A DNA stretch of 5,075 nt, taken from the NCBI GenBank assembly GCA_949744025.1, contig CATJWA010000280.1, forward strand, positions 1 through 5,075, given 5' to 3'. Below the pieces are notes generated by a model. It had not been told where the DNA came from. It did no database searches and saw nothing but the letters and a program-made list of their open reading frames with translations. Origin of the DNA: an uncultured Eubacteriales bacterium (GTDB taxonomy: Bacteria; Bacillota; Clostridia; Oscillospirales; Oscillospiraceae). Positions 1 through 5,075 of this stretch are shown in pieces. Within the stretch, counting starts at the first letter, position 1. Every line of letters starts with the position of its first letter. A program made the position numbers and the translations under genes.

Positions 1-146
1 TGAATGACATGGTGAAAGCAGTTTACGTCCATATGCCGGACACTTCAAACGGACACAGGGAACAGCAGATTGACATATCCTATGACCTTGTGGGAATACT
101 CCCCGCGTCCCTGCTGAACGACTTACAAAACGGAGAAACGGCATAG
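1..146 (+). CDS. C-terminal end of a large serine recombinase (partial, DUF4368-type tail)
   Basis: The reading frame is open from the window edge (first full codon at 3) to TAG at 144-146, giving 47 visible residues. The segment around YVHMPDTSNGHREQQIDISY resembles the end of clostridial recombinases of the TnpX/Tn4451 kind, where a stretch like 'VH.PDKSSGHR.Q.ID.YY.F.G' closes the DUF4368 region. Such enzymes excise and insert conjugative or mobilizable elements through an N-terminal catalytic serine domain, which lies outside the window. An ATG at 9 is in frame, but the similarity starts at once and there is no ribosome site, so this is a tail and not a small gene. Its orientation matches the dcw genes, yet it is separated from them by over 430 bases and probably belongs to an integrated element. 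The assignment rests on a short motif recognised from memory. Confidence 0.72.
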   Translation, partial: NDMVKAVYVHMPDTSNGHREQQIDISYDLVGILPASLLNDLQNGETA

Positions 147-164
147 CCAACGCTACGCCGTTTC
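135..164 (+). terminator. Hairpin spanning the recombinase stop codon
   Basis: Arms 135-147 (GAAACGGCATAGC) and 152-164 (GCTACGCCGTTTC) pair over 13 positions with one A-C mismatch and a CAAC loop. The TAG stop at 144-146 lies in the left arm. No T-run follows on the + strand (an A-run does), so classic intrinsic termination is not shown. The minus strand has only a short TTTT four bases past the stem. It could protect the 3' end of the recombinase mRNA, help terminate, or be part of an element end. Confidence 0.4.
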
Positions 165-192
165 CAAAAAACAAATCTAATACTGTCATATG

Positions 193-218
193 AGTGCCGC
201 CCAAAAGGCCGCTTTTTT
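193..218 (+). terminator. Weak terminator-like stem with T-run
   Basis: Bases 193-198 (AGTGCC) can pair with 207-213 (GGCCGCT) if a bulged C at 209 and one G-U pair are allowed. The loop is eight bases, and six T follow directly at 213-218. The T-run and position suit termination of transcription from the recombinase side before the dcw promoter, but the stem is short and imperfect. Confidence 0.3.
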
Positions 219-282
219 CTGTTTTAGGGCTTCGCTTCGCCGCCGCGGCGCAAAATCCTGCCGGGTATGCAGCTCGGAAAAT

Positions 283-302
283 AAAAATTTACATAAATTT
301 TT
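283..302. repeat. AT-rich perfect inverted repeat in the intergenic region
   Basis: AAAAATTTA (283-291) and TAAATTTTT (294-302) are perfect inverted arms of 9 bp around a CA centre, in a region with no gene. The symmetry and AT-richness fit a binding site for a dimeric regulator, a bend, or a weak bidirectional hairpin. No regulator is identified, and AT-rich palindromes can arise by chance. Confidence 0.45.
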
Positions 303-429
303 CCAGTGCCCTTACTACATCTTGTACCGCGGCTTTTTATGCAGATTATCGGGCACAAAGTGCTGTGCCGGACATGAAAAACTTGGGAAAAACTGTCTTT
401 TCGTGGCGCCGCAGGGGAGAAAATTTTGC

Positions 430-458
430 TTGCTTTTTCCTCAGCGCCCACGTATAAT
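430..458 (+). promoter_or_regulatory. Probable sigma-A promoter of the dcw operon
   Basis: A perfect -10 element TATAAT (453-458) lies 17 bases after a partial -35 element TTGCTT (430-435). Transcription would start near 464-466, giving a leader of about 115 bases before the mraZ start at 581. The phased GTGG boxes begin a few bases downstream of this start, the right place for repression by MraZ. It is the best promoter-like sequence between the recombinase tail and mraZ. Confidence 0.72.
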
Positions 459-467
459 AATGGACAA

Positions 468-497
468 AGAGTGGTGGAAAGTGGTTTAAAGTGAATG
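468..497 (+). promoter_or_regulatory. Putative MraZ operator: three phased GTGG-type boxes
   Basis: GTGG at 471, GTGG at 481 and GTGA at 491 recur every 10 bp, each preceded by an A-rich triplet (AGA, AAA, AAA). The unit reads roughly AAAGTGG plus three bases. Known MraZ sites have the same form: tandem TGGG-type boxes with 5-base spacers in E. coli and AAAGTG-type boxes with 3-base spacers in Mollicutes, both with one box per helical turn. The boxes begin just past the predicted transcription start, so a bound MraZ ring would block initiation. A direct role is inferred. Confidence 0.72.
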
Positions 498-532
498 TGT
501 TTCCCACATAGCTGGCGCCGGTTCCCAGATAA

Positions 533-553
533 GAGGCCGCGAGGGCGGACCTC
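533..553 (+). promoter_or_regulatory. Stem-loop in the mraZ 5' leader
   Basis: GAGGCCGC (533-540) pairs with GCGGACCTC (545-553) over 8 bp with a single bulged A at 549 and a GAGG loop (541-544). It ends 27 bases before the TTG start. No T-run follows, so it is not an intrinsic terminator. It may stabilise the leader or affect ribosome access; the Shine-Dalgarno region (563-578) lies outside the stem. Confidence 0.45.
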
Positions 554-580
554 AATATAAAAGGGCGGGAGTGAGAGGCT

Positions 581-997
581 TTGACAGGTGAATACCAGCA
601 CAATCTGGACTCAAAGGGCCGGCTTTTCATACCCGCGCGCCTGCGCGAGGAGCTCGGAAACGTGTTTTACGTCACGCTGTCGATGGACAAATGCCTGTCG
701 GCCTACAGCGCGGAGAGCTGGCAGGTGTTCTCGGACAAGGTCAACGCCATGCCGTATATAAAGCAGCGAAAGATGCGCCCGCTTTTTGCCTACGCCGCCA
801 AGTGCGAGCCGGACGCGCAGGGCAGGGTGCTCATTCCGCAGAATCTGCGTGATTACGCCGCGCTCGCCAAGAGCGTGACCGTGGTCGGCTGCAATAACCA
901 CGCCGAGTTTTGGGACAGCGACGCCTGGAGCGCGATGAACGCGCTCGAGACGACGCCGGAGAACATAGCCGCCGTTATGGAGGAGCTGGAATTTTAA
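581..997 (+). CDS. mraZ: Transcriptional regulator MraZ
   Basis: MraZ is the DNA-binding repressor conserved at the head of dcw clusters; it binds tandem GTGG-type boxes as a ring-shaped oligomer. The 138-residue protein has the expected two AbrB-like halves, each with its signature: DSKGRLFIP at residues 10-18 and DAQGRVLIP at 78-86. The length is slightly under the usual 140-150. The start must be TTG at 581: the frame has a TGA at 572-574 with only GAG and GCT between, and the family's N-terminal GEYQHNLD follows within two residues. Possible ribosome sites are GGGAG (567-571, 9 bases away) and AGAGG (574-578, only 2 bases away). The weak start codon may keep the autorepressor low. It is first in the operon, 3 bases before rsmH. 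Identification is secure. Confidence 0.96.
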   Translation: MTGEYQHNLDSKGRLFIPARLREELGNVFYVTLSMDKCLSAYSAESWQVFSDKVNAMPYIKQRKMRPLFAYAAKCEPDAQGRVLIPQNLRDYAALAKSVTVVGCNNHAEFWDSDAWSAMNALETTPENIAAVMEELEF

Positions 998-1000
998 GAG

Positions 1001-1939
1001 ATGGATATGCAATACGGGCACTACTCGGTGCTGCTTGAGGAATGTATACAGGCCCTGAATATCCGCTCCGACGGCATATATGTGGACGGCACGCTCGGCA
1101 TGGGAGGCCACAGCGAGCAGATAGTCCGCCGCCTGACCACAGGGCGCCTGATAGCCATAGACAGGGACGAGCGCGCCATAGCGCGCGCGGGACGGCGCCT
1201 GGAGCCGTACAGGGACAGGCTGACGCTTGTCCACGCCAATTTCTGCGAGCTTGAGCAGATTTTAAGCGAGCTGAACATTGAAAAGGTGGACGGGATGCTG
1301 TTTGACCTGGGCGTCTCCTCGCCCCAGCTTGACGAGGCGGAACGCGGCTTTTCCTACATGGCCGACGCGCCGCTGGATATGCGCATGGACGAAACGGACA
1401 AGCTCACGGCCTGGTTCGTAGTAAACCGCTGGCCGGAGGAGAAGCTGAGGAAAATACTTTTCGACTTCGGCGAGGAGAGACACGCCGCGCGCATAGCCTC
1501 GGCGATAGTCGAGCGCCGCTCCGGCGAGCCGATAAATACCACGCTTGAGCTGGTGGACACAATAAAAAGCGCCATGCCCGCCGCCGCGCTGCGGGAAAAG
1601 CAGCACCCGGCAAAGCGGAGCTTTCAGGCCATAAGAATAGCCGTCAACGACGAGCTGACCGCGATATCGGATTTGATGGGCTGTGCCGCGAACCGGCTGA
1701 AAACCGGCGGCCGCCTCGCGGTTATCAGCTTCCACAGCCTCGAGGACCGCATTGTGAAAAACGCTATAGCCTCAATGGAAAACGGCTGCACCTGCCCGCG
1801 GGAGTTCCCCGTGTGCACCTGCGGCTTCGTGCGGACGATGAAAAGCGTAAGCAGAAAACCCATCACCCCGTCCGAAAAGGAGCTGAGCGAAAATCCGCGC
1901 TCGCGCAGCGCCAGGCTGCGCGTGGCGGAGAGGGTGTAA
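1001..1939 (+). CDS. rsmH: 16S rRNA (cytosine-1402 N4)-methyltransferase RsmH
   Basis: RsmH (formerly MraW) uses S-adenosylmethionine to add the N4 methyl group to C1402 in the ribosomal P site, tuning start-codon choice and decoding fidelity. The 312-residue length is normal. Visible family motifs are HYSVLLEE (7-14), the SAM loop VDGTLGMGGHS (28-38), the acidic strand AIDRDERAI (52-60), LFDLGVSSPQLD (100-111), FQAIRIAVNDEL (208-219), and GGRLAVISFHSLEDRIVK (237-253). A cysteine cluster CTCP...CTCG (263-274), common in Firmicutes members, precedes the basic C-terminal tail. The gene starts 3 bases after mraZ, so translation is probably coupled. ATG 1001 is taken as the start, but ATG 1007 is possible: GGAGGAG at 979-985 is 15 bases from the first, while the weaker AGAG at 997-1000 suits the second. 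No key motif is missing. Confidence 0.97.
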   Translation: MDMQYGHYSVLLEECIQALNIRSDGIYVDGTLGMGGHSEQIVRRLTTGRLIAIDRDERAIARAGRRLEPYRDRLTLVHANFCELEQILSELNIEKVDGMLFDLGVSSPQLDEAERGFSYMADAPLDMRMDETDKLTAWFVVNRWPEEKLRKILFDFGEERHAARIASAIVERRSGEPINTTLELVDTIKSAMPAAALREKQHPAKRSFQAIRIAVNDELTAISDLMGCAANRLKTGGRLAVISFHSLEDRIVKNAIASMENGCTCPREFPVCTCGFVRTMKSVSRKPITPSEKELSENPRSRSARLRVAERV

Positions 1940-1999
1940 CAGACGAGCGCGCCCGCGCCTTGACGGAGCGAACGCGTATACGAAAGAAAGGAGGTCAAA

Positions 2000-2548
2000 A
2001 TGGCCGACGCAGGAACACATGGATACGGAAGCAGGGCGGTTTACGGAAGCCTTGCCTATGACTATGACAACCCCGAGCTATATCAGGAGGAGTACAGCGC
2101 CCCTCCGGAGCATACAGCCCCCCCGCAGACTCAGGAGCGGACCCGCGCCGTCCCGCGCGCCGGAGCGCACGCGCGCTCCCGTCAGGCGGTTTATCCTCTG
2201 GCGATGGTCGGTATCCTCGCCGCGGCCGTGCTGTTCGTTATTGCCATAATGGCGCAGATTCAGCTTTTTGACATCTCCTCGCAAAACGTCGCGCTGGAGG
2301 GCCGGCTCAAGGAGCTGCAAACCGAGCAGACCAGGCTTCAGATAGCCTACGAGGGAGCCTTCAATCTCACGGAGATTGAGCAGTACGCCACAAGCGAGCT
2401 GGGAATGCAGAAGCCCGGTGCGGACCAGATTTACTACATAGACACCTCATCGCCCGACAGGGCCGTGATAATAAATCAGACGCGCAATGACGGCTTTTTC
2501 GGAAGAGTGTCTGATTTCCTGTCCGGAATAGGCGCATATTTCAGGTGA
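2000..2548 (+). CDS. ftsL: Cell division protein FtsL (FtsL/DivIC-type bitopic protein)
   Basis: FtsL is a small bitopic divisome protein that pairs with DivIC/FtsB and DivIB/FtsQ and helps recruit and activate the septal synthase. The 182 residues have the expected plan: a cytoplasmic N-terminus, one membrane helix at about 65-87 (YPLAMVGILAAAVLFVIAIM), a likely coiled coil at about 92-120 (ALEGRLKELQTEQTRL), and the post-coil LTEIEQYATSELGMQKP (123-139) with a following YYID, typical of the FtsL/DivIC group. Start choice is firm: AAAGGAGG at 1987-1994 sits 5 bases before ATG 2000. The N-terminal tail of about 64 residues, rich in Tyr, Pro and Arg, makes it clearly longer than B. subtilis FtsL (about 117). 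The sequence alone cannot exclude a DivIC paralogue, but its place between rsmH and the class B PBP argues for FtsL. Confidence 0.85.
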   Translation: MADAGTHGYGSRAVYGSLAYDYDNPELYQEEYSAPPEHTAPPQTQERTRAVPRAGAHARSRQAVYPLAMVGILAAAVLFVIAIMAQIQLFDISSQNVALEGRLKELQTEQTRLQIAYEGAFNLTEIEQYATSELGMQKPGADQIYYIDTSSPDRAVIINQTRNDGFFGRVSDFLSGIGAYFR

Positions 2549-2567
2549 CAAGGGCAATATATTCTAT

Positions 2568-2604
2568 CAGGGCGGCCTGAGCCGCTGCGCGCTGCGCCGC
2601 CCTG
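2568..2604 (+). promoter_or_regulatory. Stable hairpin in the ftsL-PBP intercistronic gap
   Basis: CAGGGCGGC (2568-2576) and GCCGCCCTG (2596-2604) are perfect 9-bp complements around a 19-base GC-rich loop that contains CGCTGCG twice in tandem (2583-2596). A competing smaller stem GCGGC/GCCGC (2572-2576 with 2581-2585, CTGA loop) uses the same left arm. No T-run follows on either strand, so it is not an obvious terminator. It may block decay or limit read-through to the PBP gene. Confidence 0.5.
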
Positions 2605-2611
2605 TAGAAAA

Positions 2612-2651
2612 CCGGCAGGAGAGCGCGGCAGCTTTTGCCGACAGGAGAGCG
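2612..2651 (+). repeat. Duplicated Shine-Dalgarno block before the PBP gene
   Basis: A 14-base block, CCGGCAGGAGAGCG at 2612-2625 and CCGACAGGAGAGCG at 2638-2651, is repeated 26 bases apart with one mismatch. The second copy supplies the ribosome site used for ATG 2655 (AGGAGAG, 5 bases away). Between them CGGCA (2626-2630) can pair with TGCCG (2636-2640) in a small hairpin. The first copy has no ATG or GTG at a useful distance; only a TTG at 2635 opens a 23-codon out-of-frame stretch, which I do not call a gene. Confidence 0.5.
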
Positions 2652-2654
2652 TAT

Positions 2655-4955
2655 ATGGCAGAAAACAACAATGAAAAAAAGGGCAGCCGCCCGCCAAGCA
2701 AAATGATGCTCAGCCGCGCACTGGTGCTTCTTACAGTGTGCGGCATCGCTGCATTTTCGGTGCTTGTAGTAAGACTGTACAATATCCAGATAACAAACCA
2801 CGAAAAATACGAGACCGCGGCGATTGAGCAGCAGGTGCGTCAAACGGTGGTGACGGCCAGCCGCGGCACGATATACGACAGAAACATGAAAATCCTCGCC
2901 ATGAGCGCGAGCGTGGACACGATATACATAAGCCCCGCGGAGATAAAGATGTACGATGAGGACGCTGTGCTCATAGCGCAGAACCTGTCTGAAATACTCG
3001 GCGTGGACTACGGCAAAATCCTGGAAATGACCGGCGACACGAAGTCCTGGTATAAGACCGTGAAAAGCAAGGTCGAGGAGGACGTGGCCGCGCGGGTGCG
3101 CGAGTTTAAGAACGAGTACGGCCTCAAGGGCGTGAAGATTGAGTCGGATACAAAGCGCTATTACCCCTACGGCAGTCTGGCCTGCCATGTGATAGGCTTT
3201 GTCGGCTTTGAAAACAGCGGCCTGAGCGGCGTCGAGGCCAAGCTCGACAGCGTGCTCACCGGCGTGTCCGGACGCATAGTCCGCGCCAAGAACTCCTACG
3301 GCACCGACATGCTCTATACCAAGTACGAGGACTATTATGACTCCGAGGACGGAAACGATGTGGTGCTGACCATAGACAGCACGATTCAGTATTACGTGGA
3401 GAAGCATCTTCAGCAGGCCGTGGAGGACTACGAGGTTGAAAACGGCGCGGCCGCCATAGCCATGAACCCCAAAACGGGCGAAATACTTGCCATGGCCTCG
3501 CTGGGCAATTTTGACCTTAACGCCTATCAGGACGTCAGCGACGAGGTCAAGGCCCTCATCGAGCAGACGCCCGACGAGCAGCAGCGAAACGACATTCTCA
3601 CCCAGGCCCAGCAGCTCCAGTGGCGCAACAAGGCCGTGTCGGACACATATGAGCCCGGCTCGACCTTCAAAATTATCACGCTTGCCACCGCTCTGGAGGA
3701 GGGTGTGACGAGCCTGAACAGCAATTACTACTGCGGCGGCTATATCGAGGTCACCGGCGACAGCCCCGGCAAGGGCAGAAAGTGCTGGAAAACCATCGGC
3801 CACGGCTCGCAGACGCTCACGCAGGCGGTGCAGCACTCGTGCAACGTGGCGTTTATCAATCTCGGCCTTGCCATCGGCGCGGAAACCTTTTACCAGTACG
3901 CCCGTGCCTTCGGCTTTTTTGACACCACCGGAATCGAGCTGTCCGGCGAGGCGTCGAGCCTGTGGTGGAGCGACGAGCTGTTCTGCGACCCGAAGAATAA
4001 AACGCAGCTTGCCGCGGCCTCCTTCGGCCAGACCTTCAATATCTCGCCCATGCAGCTTATCACGGCGGTTTCGGCCTGCGTCAACGGCGGGCAGCTCATG
4101 CAGCCGTATCTGGTCAAGGAAATACGCGGCGAGGACGGCAGCGTCATATCCAAGACCGAGCCGACGGTTGTGCGTCAGGTGGTGAGCGAGCAGACCAGCA
4201 AAACGGTGTGCGAAATTCTCGAAAAGGTCGTCTGCGACAAGGTTGACGGCACGGGTAAAAACGCCTATGTCGCCGGCTACCGCATAGGCGGCAAAACCGG
4301 CACCTCCACCGACACGGTCAAGGAGGCCGGCGGCGTGAAGAAGTATATCGTCTCCTTCCTCGGCGTAGCTCCGATGGACGACCCGCAGATAGCGGTTCTC
4401 GTCCTGCTGGACAATCCGACGAGCCAGACGGTTTACGTCTCCGGCGGCAATATGGGCGCGCCCACCGTGGGCAACATAATGGCCGACGTGCTGCCGTATT
4501 TGGGCGTGGAGGCCGTGTATACCGACGAGGAGGCCGCGAATATGGACCGCTCCGTGCCGCAGATAACCGGCATGTCCGTGGAGGAGGCAAAGGCGCTGCT
4601 GAGCAGCCAGGGCCTCGGCTTCCGCGTGATAGGCGAGGGCGACGGGGTCACAATGCAGCTTCCCTCTCCCAACACCGTGGTTGCCGCGAACAGCGAGATA
4701 CTGGTTTACGCCGGCAGCGAGCCGTCTGAGAGCATGGAGGAGATGCCGGACCTCGCGGGCCTGACCTATTCCGTGGCGCGCCAGAGGCTCGGTTATTACG
4801 GCCTGTTCATCAAAAACGGCAGCAATAAGCTTGATGACTCTCAGTTTGTCGTCGTCACCCGCCAGAGCATAGAGCCCGGCGCCGAGGTCGAGCACGGCAC
4901 GGTGGTCGAGGTAATGCTCGCGGACATGGACAGCAGCACCTACGGACTGTATTAA
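2655..4955 (+). CDS. spoVD: Class B penicillin-binding protein with two PASTA domains (SpoVD/FtsI family transpeptidase)
   Basis: This membrane-anchored D,D-transpeptidase cross-links peptidoglycan outside the membrane, at the division septum or in the spore cortex. In order, the 766 residues show a charged cytoplasmic start, one membrane helix at about 20-40, a pedestal domain opening with RGTIYDRN (70-77), the transpeptidase domain with S336-T-F-K339, S395-C-N397 and K547-T-G549, and two PASTA domains (about 632-687 and 695-757). All three catalytic motifs are intact. AGGAGAG at 2643-2649 fixes the start. C377 and C396 are 19 residues apart and seem to match the redox-active pair of B. subtilis SpoVD, which favours SpoVD; two PASTA domains are more like PBP2B. 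An inserted Gln-rich stretch lies just before the active serine (about 291-322). Many clostridia have this single gene in the dcw cluster, so it may serve septation, sporulation or both. Confidence 0.93.
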   Translation: MAENNNEKKGSRPPSKMMLSRALVLLTVCGIAAFSVLVVRLYNIQITNHEKYETAAIEQQVRQTVVTASRGTIYDRNMKILAMSASVDTIYISPAEIKMYDEDAVLIAQNLSEILGVDYGKILEMTGDTKSWYKTVKSKVEEDVAARVREFKNEYGLKGVKIESDTKRYYPYGSLACHVIGFVGFENSGLSGVEAKLDSVLTGVSGRIVRAKNSYGTDMLYTKYEDYYDSEDGNDVVLTIDSTIQYYVEKHLQQAVEDYEVENGAAAIAMNPKTGEILAMASLGNFDLNAYQDVSDEVKALIEQTPDEQQRNDILTQAQQLQWRNKAVSDTYEPGSTFKIITLATALEEGVTSLNSNYYCGGYIEVTGDSPGKGRKCWKTIGHGSQTLTQAVQHSCNVAFINLGLAIGAETFYQYARAFGFFDTTGIELSGEASSLWWSDELFCDPKNKTQLAAASFGQTFNISPMQLITAVSACVNGGQLMQPYLVKEIRGEDGSVISKTEPTVVRQVVSEQTSKTVCEILEKVVCDKVDGTGKNAYVAGYRIGGKTGTSTDTVKEAGGVKKYIVSFLGVAPMDDPQIAVLVLLDNPTSQTVYVSGGNMGAPTVGNIMADVLPYLGVEAVYTDEEAANMDRSVPQITGMSVEEAKALLSSQGLGFRVIGEGDGVTMQLPSPNTVVAANSEILVYAGSEPSESMEEMPDLAGLTYSVARQRLGYYGLFIKNGSNKLDDSQFVVVTRQSIEPGAEVEHGTVVEVMLADMDSSTYGLY

Positions 4956-4970
4956 AAATGATTTGATTTT

Positions 4971-4990
4971 TTCGCACCCGCGGGCGCGAA
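4971..4990. repeat. Inverted repeat between the PBP gene and murE
   Basis: TTCGC (4971-4975) pairs with GCGAA (4986-4990); inside, after an A-C mismatch, CC and GG can pair around a CGCG loop. A T-run (4967-4972) precedes the stem on the + strand but none follows it, and the minus strand has an A-run there. Intrinsic termination is therefore not supported in either direction, and transcription may continue into murE. Confidence 0.35.
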
Positions 4991-5053
4991 CTCTGTGAGA
5001 CTTTTACATAGGAAAAAACACGTTTTGCCGATAAGTAAAGGGGGGTCTTGCCC

Positions 5054-5075
5054 ATGAAATTAAGAGACATTCTAA
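5054..5075 (+). CDS. murE: Start of a probable murE (UDP-MurNAc-tripeptide synthetase), partial
   Basis: Only seven codons are visible (MKLRDIL) before the window ends. A purine-rich ribosome site AAAGGGGGG (5037-5045) lies 8 bases before ATG 5054. MurE proteins of Firmicutes commonly begin MKL..LL, and murE usually follows spoVD in this cluster. MurE adds the third stem-peptide residue (meso-diaminopimelate or lysine) to UDP-MurNAc-dipeptide in the cytoplasm. The gap of 98 bases from the PBP stop has no clear terminator, so the genes may be co-transcribed. The product is inferred mostly from position. Confidence 0.68.

Noticed and set aside
241..250. Ten-base GC palindrome CGCCGCGGCG
   Set aside because: It is short, would leave a stem of only 3 bp once a loop is allowed, and such runs are common by chance in GC-rich genomes.
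322..349. Second promoter candidate (TTGTAC at 322, GATTAT at 344)
   Set aside because: Spacing is 16 bases and the -10 match is modest; the 430-458 promoter is clearly better and sits correctly before the MraZ boxes.
190..489. Small open frames (up to 99 codons, both strands) between the recombinase tail and mraZ
   Set aside because: The products have biased composition and no family likeness, lack good ribosome sites, and run through the promoter and operator of the dcw operon.
611..1234. A 207-codon minus-strand frame across mraZ and rsmH
   Set aside because: It overlaps two securely identified genes and has no motif of its own.
2635..2706. Possible 23-codon leader peptide from TTG 2635 behind the first copy of the duplicated ribosome-site block
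   Set aside because: The start is weak, the frame overlaps the PBP start out of frame, and the peptide has no features. Kept only as a possible reason for the duplicated block.
2541..4895. A 784-codon open frame on the minus strand opposite the PBP gene
   Set aside because: The PBP on the + strand has intact family motifs along its full length. The opposite frame is rich in His, Ala, Arg and Leu, shows no recognisable motif, and is the usual shadow of a GC-rich gene.
5003..5035. Possible promoter before murE (TTTACA at 5003, GATAAG at 5030)
   Set aside because: The spacing is 21 bases and the -10 match is poor; no convincing sigma-A or sporulation-sigma pattern is seen.

Overview
The window holds the start of a Firmicutes-type dcw (division and cell wall) operon, read entirely on the + strand: mraZ, rsmH, ftsL, a class B penicillin-binding protein of the SpoVD/FtsI family, and the first codons of what is probably murE. 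Gene order, the FtsL protein, a PASTA-bearing class B PBP with a SpoVD-like cysteine pair, and a fairly GC-rich sequence with frequent AGG and ATA codons together suggest an anaerobic clostridial lineage, most likely a gut Oscillospiraceae/Ruminococcaceae-type organism. The taxon is inferred from sequence style only.

Positions 1-146 carry the last 47 codons of an unrelated gene. They look like the C-terminal (DUF4368-type) end of a large serine recombinase, so an integrated mobile element probably ends just upstream of the operon. A hairpin lies over its stop codon and a weak terminator-like structure follows. The stretch 147-580 has no credible gene. It contains an AT-rich perfect palindrome (283-302), a sigma-A-type promoter (430-458), three helically phased GTGG/GTGA boxes that match known MraZ operators (468-497), and a stem-loop in the mraZ leader (533-553).

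Positions 581-1939 encode MraZ, the transcriptional autoregulator of the cluster, which starts at TTG, and RsmH, the 16S rRNA C1402 N4-methyltransferase, three bases later. After 60 bases comes FtsL (2000-2548) behind a near-perfect Shine-Dalgarno site. A 106-base gap then holds a 9-bp perfect stem and a duplicated Shine-Dalgarno block. The class B PBP follows (2655-4955), and after another 98 bases a murE-like start at 5054.

The genes form one working unit. MraZ probably represses its own promoter; RsmH fine-tunes ribosome decoding; FtsL is a bitopic divisome scaffold; the PBP cross-links septal or spore-cortex peptidoglycan; and MurE supplies precursor. I see no undescribed multi-gene system here. 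The points most worth following are the element-operon junction, the phased MraZ operator downstream of the start site, the structured ftsL-PBP gap, and the likely redox-active cysteine pair in the PBP.
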